Part shown: positions 24,631 to 31,695 of the stretch, piece by piece
How positions within the stretch are numbered: position 1 is the stretch's first letter
Layout: every line of letters starts with the position of its first letter
From: JBHEKP01 sp041859375
GTDB lineage: Bacteria > Hydrogenedentota > Hydrogenedentia > Hydrogenedentales > CAITNO01
Direction of reading: 5' to 3'
DNA: 36,903 bases
Assembly (NCBI GenBank): GCA_041859375.1
Contig: JBHEKP010000153.1
Location: forward strand, 1-36,903
Position numbers and translations under genes: made by a program
The notes under the pieces: model-generated
What the model was told of the DNA's origin: nothing
Seen by the model: only the letters and a program-made list of their open reading frames with translations
Databases searched by the model: none

Positions 24631-26635
24631 AATGACATCACCCGAACAGTTTGGGTTCATCCTGCGCCACGCATGGCTGGTGCCGGCCATCCCCCTGTTT
24701 TCGTTCGTCCTTGTCGGGCTGGTGCTGCGCCCGCTCTCCCAAAAACTGGCCGGCATCGCCGGAACCCTGGCCGTCTTTGCCGCGTGGGTTTGCGCCTGCC
24801 TCATCGCCCGCGAGTATTTCCTGCTCTTCCCGCCGGGCGGGGAGCATCCCGCGGTTGTGCCCTGGGCTTTTGAATGGCTCCGCTACCAGCCGGGCCTGGC
24901 GGTGAACGTGGGCGTCATTGTGGACCCCATATCAGTGCTGCTCATGCTGGTGGTGACGACCGTGAGCACGCTGGTGCATGTTTACAGCACCGGATACATG
25001 CGCGGCGACCCCGGTTACGGCCGGTTCTTCACCTATCTGAACCTGTTCACCTTCAGCATGCTCGGGCTTGTCGCGGCCCCGAACATCCTCCAGATGTATG
25101 TGTGCTGGGAGCTTGTGGGCGTGAGCAGTTTCCTGCTCATCGGGTTTTACTACCAAAAGCCCTCCGCCGTCGCGGCGTCCAAGAAGGCCTTTATTGTCAC
25201 ACGTTTCGCCGATCTGGGATTTCTGATCGGCGTGCTCATCCTGGGCTGTTACGGTTATACGCTCTTTGCGGAGACCGCGCCGGCCGTTGCCGCGGAAAGC
25301 GCCGGCCGCTGCGCCATGCCGCTCCAGCCCTTTGATTTCCTGTACCTGAACAGCCCCGAATTCCTGGGCGCTTTCGGGCCGGTTGCGGGCATGTTCGGCA
25401 TGTCGTTGCTGACCGTGGCGCTGGTGCTGGTGTTCATGGGCGCGGCGGGCAAGAGCGCGATGTTCCCCCTGCACATCTGGCTGCCCGACGCGATGGAGGG
25501 GCCGACGCCGGTGTCGGCGCTCATACACGCCGCCACCATGGTGGTGGCCGGGGTCTACCTCGTCGCGCGCCTCTTCCCGGCCTTTGCCTTCAGCGGCGGC
25601 GCGCTGCTGGTGGTGGCCTGTGTCGGGGCGTTCACCAGCCTTTTTGCGGCGGTCATCGGCATGACCCAGGACGACATCAAGCGGGTGCTGGCTTTTTCGA
25701 CCCTGAGCCAGCTCGGCTACATGATGCTGGCGCTGGGCGTGGCGACCATGGAGCACCCCCTCGGACACACCGCCGGCATGTTCCACCTGTTCACACACGC
25801 CTTCTTCAAGGCCCTGCTCTTCCTGGGCGCGGGCGCGGTGATTCACGCGGTGCACAGCAACGAAATCTGGGACATGGGCGGGTTGCGGCGCAAAATGCCC
25901 GTAACCCACGCGACTTTCCTCATCGCGACGCTGGCAATCAGCGGATTCTGGCCCTTGTCCGGCTTCTTCTCCAAGGACGAAATCCTCGCGTCCGCACTGG
26001 AGACCGGCCATTATGTGATCTTCGGCGTGGCGCTCTTTGTGGCGGGCCTGACCGCCTTTTACATGTTCCGGATATATCTGGTGGCCTTCTGGGGCGGACA
26101 CCGCAGCGACCGCGCGCGCCACGCCCATGAGGTTTCCCCCGTGATGTGGGCGCCCCTGGTGGTGCTGGCGGTGCTGAGCATCGTCGCCGGATATGTGCCG
26201 ATGTCAGATTTTGTCGGCATCGGCGCGGGGCACGCGGGGCATCACGGCGTCAATTTTGCCGTCGCCGTTCCGGCAACCCTGGCGGCCCTTGCGGGTGCCG
26301 GCATGGCGATTTTCCTTTACACGGGCTCCGCCAACCGCGCCGCGGCGGTTGTCCGCCTCCTTGGCGGCGTCCATGTGACGGTCAAACGCAAATTTTACAT
26401 TGACGAGATTTATCTCTTTGTGACCCATCGCGTTGTGTTCAGCCTCGTGTCCCGGCCAATCGCGTGGTTTGACCGCACCGTTGTGGACGGCGGGGTCAAC
26501 GTCTCCGCATGGTCAACGCGCGCGCTGGGGCATGTCTTCAGTTGGCTTCAAACAGGACAGGTGCAAACTTACAGCGGCTGGTACGCGGGGGGCGCGCTCA
26601 TTGTGCTCCTCGTGCTCTGGGCCGCACTCATATAG
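24617..26635 (+). CDS. nuoL: NADH-quinone oxidoreductase subunit L
   Basis: 672 residues. Distal antiporter-like proton-pumping subunit, with a long C-terminal lateral helix region after about residue 560. Key residues are kept: Glu165 in CWELVGVSSFLLIGFYY and Lys279 in GAAGKSAMFPLHIWLPDAM. The start overlaps nuoK. Slightly longer than the E. coli form. The stop is followed by nuoM 15 bases later. Confidence 0.96.
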   Translation: MTGTEMTSPEQFGFILRHAWLVPAIPLFSFVLVGLVLRPLSQKLAGIAGTLAVFAAWVCACLIAREYFLLFPPGGEHPAVVPWAFEWLRYQPGLAVNVGVIVDPISVLLMLVVTTVSTLVHVYSTGYMRGDPGYGRFFTYLNLFTFSMLGLVAAPNILQMYVCWELVGVSSFLLIGFYYQKPSAVAASKKAFIVTRFADLGFLIGVLILGCYGYTLFAETAPAVAAESAGRCAMPLQPFDFLYLNSPEFLGAFGPVAGMFGMSLLTVALVLVFMGAAGKSAMFPLHIWLPDAMEGPTPVSALIHAATMVVAGVYLVARLFPAFAFSGGALLVVACVGAFTSLFAAVIGMTQDDIKRVLAFSTLSQLGYMMLALGVATMEHPLGHTAGMFHLFTHAFFKALLFLGAGAVIHAVHSNEIWDMGGLRRKMPVTHATFLIATLAISGFWPLSGFFSKDEILASALETGHYVIFGVALFVAGLTAFYMFRIYLVAFWGGHRSDRARHAHEVSPVMWAPLVVLAVLSIVAGYVPMSDFVGIGAGHAGHHGVNFAVAVPATLAALAGAGMAIFLYTGSANRAAAVVRLLGGVHVTVKRKFYIDEIYLFVTHRVVFSLVSRPIAWFDRTVVDGGVNVSAWSTRALGHVFSWLQTGQVQTYSGWYAGGALIVLLVLWAALI

Positions 26636-26650
26636 GAACCGGGTGTTTTC

Positions 26651-28177
26651 ATGGGTTTGGTTAGCTGGTTGATAGCGGTGCCGTTCATCACCACCCTGGC
26701 GGTGATTTTCACGCCCGCCCGGCAGTGGCGGATGATTCGCTGGATTTCCGCCGCAGGCACGGGCGTCCAGCTCGCGCTCACGGCCGTGCTGACCGTCCTG
26801 TACTGGAACGCCGCCCTGCCCGACACTGCGGCCAACATGACCGCCAGGCTGACGAGGCTCTATTTTGTGGAGCGCATCCCCTGGTTCGAGTCCCTCGGTA
26901 TTCAGTATTACGTGGGGGTGGACGGCATTTCAGTCTCGATGATCATCCTGACCTCCATCATCATTTTCACGGGCGTGCTCGCAAGCTGGAATGTGGAGAC
27001 ACGGCCCAAGGAGTTCTTCGCCCTGCTGCTGCTGCTGGTGACGGGCGTCTTCGGCGTGTTTGTGAGTTTTGACCTGTTCCTGTTTTTCATGTTCTACGAG
27101 CTGGCGGTGCTGCCGATGTACCTGCTCATCGGCGTGTGGGGCACCGGCCCCAAGGAATACTCCGCCATGAAGCTCACGCTGATGCTGCTGGTGGGCAGCG
27201 CCTTCGTGCTGGTGGGCTTCCTCGCGCTTTACCACGTGTCCGGCCTGCGCACCTTTGATCTCCAGGCCCTCGCGCAGGTCCCCTTCCCGCGGGAATTCCA
27301 GGGGTGGGTGTTCCCGATGATCTTCGTGGGTTTCGGCGTGCTCGGCGCGCTCTATCCCCTGCACACCTGGTCGCCCGACGGTCACAGCTCCGCGCCGACG
27401 GCGGTTTCCATGCTGCACGCGGGCGTGCTGATGAAGCTGGGCGGCTACGGCGCGCTGCGCATCGGAGTCTACCTCCTTCCGGAGGGCGCGAAAATGTGGG
27501 GCCTTTTCTTCATGGGCCTCACCACCATCAACATCCTCTACGGCTCCCTGGGTGCCGTGATACAGAAGGACCTCAAATATTTCACAGCCTACTCCTCCGT
27601 GAGCCACTGCGGGTTTGTGCTCTTCGGCGTGGCCACCCTCACGGTGATGGGGCTCAAGGGCGCCGTCCTGCAGATGTTCAGCCACGGCATCATGACGGGG
27701 CTCTTCTTCGGACTCATCGGCATGGTCTACGGGCGCACGCACACCCGCCTGATCCCGGACATGGGCGGCCTGGCCAGGGTCATGCCGTGGCTGGCGACCG
27801 CCTTTTACATCGCCGGCCTGGCGAGCCTCGGACTGCCCGGCCTTTCCGGCTTCGTGGCGGAAACCCACGTGTTCCTGGGCGGATTTTTCGGGAATGAGTG
27901 GACAAACCCCGCCGCCTCGCGCGTGCTGACCATTCTGGCCACCATGTCGATAGTCGTGACCGCGGTCTACGTGCTGCGCGGCCTGGCCATGGTGTTCCAG
28001 GGGCCGATCACCGACCCCGAATACGAATCACTGACGGACGCGAACCTGCCCGAGCGCATTTCCACGGGCATTTTGATTGCGACCCTCGTGTTCGTCGGCG
28101 TGATGCCCGGTTATTTCATCACCCTGATTGAAAGTTCGGTCATGCCCATGATCAACCGGCTTTCGGGGGGGGTGTGA
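26651..28177 (+). CDS. nuoM: NADH-quinone oxidoreductase subunit M, altered TM7
   Basis: 508 residues, normal length. Antiporter-like subunit. Glu150 (FYELAVLPMYLLIG) and Lys262 (AGVLMKLGGYG) match the E. coli Glu144 and Lys265. At the place of E. coli Lys234 (AVKMP before PLHGW) this protein has Leu231 in GVLGALYPLHTW. AGGAACCGG lies before ATG 26651. nuoN starts two bases after its stop. Confidence 0.95.
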   Translation: MGLVSWLIAVPFITTLAVIFTPARQWRMIRWISAAGTGVQLALTAVLTVLYWNAALPDTAANMTARLTRLYFVERIPWFESLGIQYYVGVDGISVSMIILTSIIIFTGVLASWNVETRPKEFFALLLLLVTGVFGVFVSFDLFLFFMFYELAVLPMYLLIGVWGTGPKEYSAMKLTLMLLVGSAFVLVGFLALYHVSGLRTFDLQALAQVPFPREFQGWVFPMIFVGFGVLGALYPLHTWSPDGHSSAPTAVSMLHAGVLMKLGGYGALRIGVYLLPEGAKMWGLFFMGLTTINILYGSLGAVIQKDLKYFTAYSSVSHCGFVLFGVATLTVMGLKGAVLQMFSHGIMTGLFFGLIGMVYGRTHTRLIPDMGGLARVMPWLATAFYIAGLASLGLPGLSGFVAETHVFLGGFFGNEWTNPAASRVLTILATMSIVVTAVYVLRGLAMVFQGPITDPEYESLTDANLPERISTGILIATLVFVGVMPGYFITLIESSVMPMINRLSGGV

Positions 28178-28178
28178 C

Positions 28179-29639
28179 ATGGCGTGGACGGCGGACATTA
28201 TGCTGATGCTTCCTGAAATCATGGTCGTGCTCACCGCGCTGGCGGTGCTGCTTGCGGACCTTTTCCTGGACGAGCGGCGGCGCGGGGCGGTTTCCGTTCT
28301 TGCCCTCGCCGGCCTGGCGGCGGCGGGGGCCGCGCTGCCCGTCCTGACCCCCATGGACGGCGCCGCCCTGGGCGGCCAGTTTGCCATGGACCCGGTGGCG
28401 TGGTGGTTCAAGCTGTTTTTTGTGCTGTCCGGCCTGGTCACCGTGGTGCTCTCAATGGACCTGCTGCACGGCCGCACCGCCGTCCGGATGCGGGGCATCG
28501 GCTCGCCGGGCGAGTATTACACGGTCCTCCTGCTCACCGTCAGCGGCATGATGTTCCTCGTCTCCTCCCGCGACATGATTTCCCTCTATGTGAGCCTGGA
28601 ACTGGCCACAATTCCCCTGTTCGCGCTGGCGGCGTGGCGGCGCGAGGACGTGAAATCCGGCGAGGCCGGCCTGAAGTACGTCATCATTGGCGCGCTGGCG
28701 TCGGCCTTTATTCTGTACGGGCTCGGCCTGCTCTACGGGCTGGCGGGCCAAATCGGCCTGGATGCCGTGCGGTCGGTCCAGGGCAGCCCGGCCTTCTGGC
28801 TGGCGGCGGCCATGCTGGTCGCCGGGGTCGGCTTCAAGCTCACCCTGGTCCCCTTCCACCTGTGGGCGGCCGATGTCTTCGAGGGGGCGCCCATGCCCGT
28901 GACCGCCTACCTGTCGGTCGCCTCAAAGGGAACCGGACTGGCCTTCATGTTCCAGTTGTTTTTCCGCGGAATGGGCGGATGGCTTGACGACTGGTCCCTG
29001 CTCATCGCCCTGTTCGCTGCGGCCACCATGACCCTGGGCAACTGCGCGGCCATGGTGCAGGACAACATCAAGCGGTTCATGGCCTTCAGCGCCATTTCAC
29101 ACGCGGGCGTCTTCATCATGGGATTTCTCGGTCCCCGGGATTTCGGCGTGCCCGCCATGCTTTTCTACCTGCTCGCCTACATCGCCTCCACCTTTGGCAT
29201 GTTCGCGGGCATCGTCTGGTACTCAAACATGACCGGACGCGAGCGGATTTGCGACTACCGGGGCCTGTCCCGGACCAATCCGCTCATGGCCCTGGCGATG
29301 ATGCTCGCGCTCTTCAGCCTGGCGGGGATCCCCCCCCTCTCAGGCTTTGTGGGCAAGTTTTTCCTCTTCAGCGTGGCGGCGGGCGCGGGATTCCACTGGC
29401 TGGTCGGTGTGGCGGCGGTCAACTCAACCATCGCCCTGTACAATTACCTGCGCATCGTGCGGCAGATGTACATCGAGCCGGTGCGCGAGGGCGACGCGCC
29501 ACCGCGGGCGGGGGTCATGCTTGGCGCAATGACCGCCCTGCTGTGCGTTCTCGTGGTCGTCCTCGGCATCATCCCCTTCTTCTACAACGCCATCCACGCC
29601 GGAACCGTCTCCTGGATGCGCGCTTTCCTGCCCTTGTGA
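28179..29639 (+). CDS. nuoN: NADH-quinone oxidoreductase subunit N
   Basis: 486 residues, fourteen predicted helices. Third antiporter-like subunit. Glu141 (SLELATIPLFAL), Lys220 (GFKLTLVPFHLW) and Lys250 (SVASKG) keep the proton pathway. Last gene of the operon. It ends at a short hairpin. Confidence 0.95.
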   Translation: MAWTADIMLMLPEIMVVLTALAVLLADLFLDERRRGAVSVLALAGLAAAGAALPVLTPMDGAALGGQFAMDPVAWWFKLFFVLSGLVTVVLSMDLLHGRTAVRMRGIGSPGEYYTVLLLTVSGMMFLVSSRDMISLYVSLELATIPLFALAAWRREDVKSGEAGLKYVIIGALASAFILYGLGLLYGLAGQIGLDAVRSVQGSPAFWLAAAMLVAGVGFKLTLVPFHLWAADVFEGAPMPVTAYLSVASKGTGLAFMFQLFFRGMGGWLDDWSLLIALFAAATMTLGNCAAMVQDNIKRFMAFSAISHAGVFIMGFLGPRDFGVPAMLFYLLAYIASTFGMFAGIVWYSNMTGRERICDYRGLSRTNPLMALAMMLALFSLAGIPPLSGFVGKFFLFSVAAGAGFHWLVGVAAVNSTIALYNYLRIVRQMYIEPVREGDAPPRAGVMLGAMTALLCVLVVVLGIIPFFYNAIHAGTVSWMRAFLPL

Positions 29640-29649
29640 CCACCCGCCG

Positions 29650-29674
29650 CGCCGGGAAGAGCCCCCGCCCGGCG
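29650..29674 (+). terminator. Possible weak terminator after nuoN
   Basis: Seven-base arms CGCCGGG (29650-29656) and CCCGGCG (29668-29674) with an 11-base loop, followed by GTTGTTAT. The tail is short, so this is tentative. Confidence 0.35.
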
Positions 29675-29676
29675 GT

Positions 29677-29685
29677 TGTTATACT
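29677..29685 (+). promoter_or_regulatory. Extended -10 promoter candidate for the aldo/keto reductase gene
   Basis: TGTTATACT gives the TGnTATACT pattern 41 bases before the reductase ATG, immediately after the nuoN hairpin. No clear -35. The same pattern occurs before the dehydrogenase gene at 12724. Confidence 0.4.
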
Positions 29686-29725
29686 TCGCGGGCACGGGTT
29701 GGCCTGCCCGGCAAGCGGAGAGGCG

Positions 29726-30598
29726 ATGATGAGCAGGATGAACCGGCGTGATTTCCTGAAACGTTCCGCGGCGGGGCTTGCGGCGCTTCCGGCGGCCCTG
29801 CCCGCCGCCGCGGCCGACACCCCGCTTCTGCCCACCACCCAGCGCACCCTTGGGAACACGGGCATCAAAACCACGCTGCTGGGAATCGGCACGGGGACAA
29901 AAGCCTGGAACAAGAGCAGCGAGCAAAACCGCGCGGGACGGGAAAGTTTCCTGCGGACGCTCACCACCGCTTATGAGCGCGGGCTCCGCTACTACGATCT
30001 TGCGGACATGTACGGCTCGCACGAGTATTTCCGCGACGCGGCCAAACAGGCGGGGATGCGGCGCGATGAACTGACCGTGCTCACCAAGACCAACGCCCAG
30101 GACCTGGCCGGGGTGCGGGCCGACATGGACCGGATGCGCGCAGAGGCGGGTGTGGACTATTTTGACATCGTGCTCATCCACTGCATGACCGACAAGGACT
30201 GGAACGTGAAAATGCGCCCGGTCATGGACTGGCTGGAAGAGGCAAAACAGAAGGGGGTCATCCGCGCCCACGGCGTGTCCTGCCACAGCCTGGAGGCGCT
30301 GGAAACCGCCGCCGCGGAACCGTGGGCCGAGGTGATGCTGTCACGCATCAACCCCTTCGGCGCGAAAATGGACGGGCCGCCCGAAACGGTCGTGCCGGTG
30401 CTCAAAAAGGCGCACGCCTCGGGGAAGGGCATGCTCGGCATGAAAATCGTCGGCGAGGGGAAGCATGTGGACCGGATGGCGGAGTCGGCCCGTTATGTGC
30501 TCGGCCTGGGTTGCATTCACGCCTTCACAATTGGCATGGTAAGGCACGAAGAGGTGGATGACACCATCGCCAAAATCACCGAAGCGGCCCGTTCCTGA
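29726..30598 (+). CDS. Tat-exported aldo/keto reductase
   Basis: 290 residues. MNRRDFLKRSAAGLAALPAALPAAAA is a twin-arginine signal (RRDFLK), so the protein folds in the cytoplasm and is exported. The aldo/keto reductase barrel has its catalytic tetrad: Asp91, Tyr96 (YDLADMYGSHEYF), Lys121 (LTKTNA) and His152 (VLIHCM). Such enzymes normally use NADPH, which would be scarce outside the cytosol. Export could therefore serve a bound cofactor or another role; several Tat oxidoreductases of this class are known but poorly characterised. ATG 29726 or 29729 is possible, with GGAGAGG before them. The upstream frame is antisense/shadow of nuoN and not coding. Confidence 0.88.
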   Translation: MMSRMNRRDFLKRSAAGLAALPAALPAAAADTPLLPTTQRTLGNTGIKTTLLGIGTGTKAWNKSSEQNRAGRESFLRTLTTAYERGLRYYDLADMYGSHEYFRDAAKQAGMRRDELTVLTKTNAQDLAGVRADMDRMRAEAGVDYFDIVLIHCMTDKDWNVKMRPVMDWLEEAKQKGVIRAHGVSCHSLEALETAAAEPWAEVMLSRINPFGAKMDGPPETVVPVLKKAHASGKGMLGMKIVGEGKHVDRMAESARYVLGLGCIHAFTIGMVRHEEVDDTIAKITEAARS

Positions 30599-30683
30599 CC
30601 CGGTTCAGCCCTGCGGGGAAACCCAATGGGTGCCTTCCGGGTCCAAAACCGGCCCTGAAAAACAACCCTTTTGGAGTACGCCC

Positions 30684-31589
30684 ATGCCTTCCGACGCAAA
30701 ATGGCAGGGGCCCGCGCAGTTCGCCCTGCGCTCGGTCCTGTTTCTGACCCTTTTCACCGCCCTGTTCAGCGTGTACCTGTTTCTGGGCAAATTCGTTGAC
30801 GCGCCCTGGGACAAGGCGGTGCTGCTGTTCCTCAACCCGGACGTGAAAATACCCGTGCTGGATCAGCTCGTCATCCTGGAGACGGACTTCGCAACCTATT
30901 GGGTGGCCATCTCGCTCATTGCCTGGACCATCGGTTATTACTCCAGCCGGGGAAGCGAATCGCGGCGGCAAAAAACCTGCACGGTCATGCATGTGCTCGG
31001 GGTGCTCTGGTGCGTCTGGCACCTCTGCGGGCTGTTTGTGTGGAAACAGGGCATCTTCTGGTGGTCGGAACCGCACGACAAAATAGTTTTCGTACCCCTC
31101 GCCCTGGCCTTCTACGCCTCCTTCAGGCTCATCGGCCTCTCCTATGTGAGGCTTTCCGACGAAACGCAGCAGCGGCTGGCGGGCCTGTTCTGGATGACGA
31201 TTGTGGCGGTGATATTCACCAACATGATCGGCGAGGACAAGCTGAAGTCCATCGTGCAGCGGCACCGGCCCCTCCACGAATCCTACGCCCCCTGGAACGA
31301 GGCCATCCGCATCCTGCCCGACGAGGTGGTGCGCGGCAGCTACTCCTACATCTCCGGCCACGCCTCCTCCTTCTTCGCGCTGGTCACCGCCTTCGCATGG
31401 GCCTTCAAGTCCTGGAAGGTGCGCACGGTGCTCTGGGGATGGGCGGCGTTCCACGCCTTCAACCGAATCTACACCGCCGCCCACTGGCCCTATGACACCA
31501 TCCTGGGCGCGCTCTTCGGCTTCATTGTCGCGTCAATGGTCTACTTCATCTTCCGCCGCGACGACGAGGGCGTGGACTGGGACTGGTAG
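30684..31589 (+). CDS. PAP2-family membrane phosphatase
   Basis: 301 residues, about six membrane helices. The phosphatidic acid phosphatase type 2 active site is complete: KSIVQRHRP (Lys188, Arg195), SGH (224-226) and RIYTAAHWPYD (Arg261, His267, Asp271). Family members remove phosphate from lipid phosphates or undecaprenyl pyrophosphate, facing the periplasm. Substrate is not determinable. GGAG lies eight bases before ATG 30684. It follows the reductase by 85 bases and converges with the GH2 gene. Confidence 0.9.
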   Translation: MPSDAKWQGPAQFALRSVLFLTLFTALFSVYLFLGKFVDAPWDKAVLLFLNPDVKIPVLDQLVILETDFATYWVAISLIAWTIGYYSSRGSESRRQKTCTVMHVLGVLWCVWHLCGLFVWKQGIFWWSEPHDKIVFVPLALAFYASFRLIGLSYVRLSDETQQRLAGLFWMTIVAVIFTNMIGEDKLKSIVQRHRPLHESYAPWNEAIRILPDEVVRGSYSYISGHASSFFALVTAFAWAFKSWKVRTVLWGWAAFHAFNRIYTAAHWPYDTILGALFGFIVASMVYFIFRRDDEGVDWDW

Positions 31590-31619
31590 CCGGACCGCAA
31601 TGAATGTTGCTTCCCCGCC

Positions 31620-31652
31620 GACCGGTTGGAGTGGCTTTCACACTCCCCGGTC
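31620..31652. repeat. Hairpin at the start of an intergenic repeat element
   Basis: GACCGG-TT-GGAGTG (31620-31633) pairs with CACTCC-CCGGTC (31641-31652), 12 base pairs with a two-base bulge and a 7-base loop. No T tract follows on either strand, so it is not a standard terminator. It joins directly to the 9-base repeats. Confidence 0.6.
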
Positions 31653-31685
31653 CACACCGTCCACTGCGTCCACCAAGTCCACGCC
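31650..31685. repeat. Tandem 9-base repeat GTCCACNNN, four units
   Basis: GTCCAC occurs at 31650, 31659, 31668 and 31677, exactly nine bases apart, with variable NNN (ACC, TGC, CAA, GCC). It lies between the convergent PAP2 and GH2 genes and is outside both coding regions. Confidence 0.8.
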
Positions 31686-31695
31686 GCATTAACCC

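Noticed and set aside
29249..29725. In-frame upstream extension of the aldo/keto reductase
   Set aside because: It is read through nuoN in another frame; the Tat signal begins at 29726.
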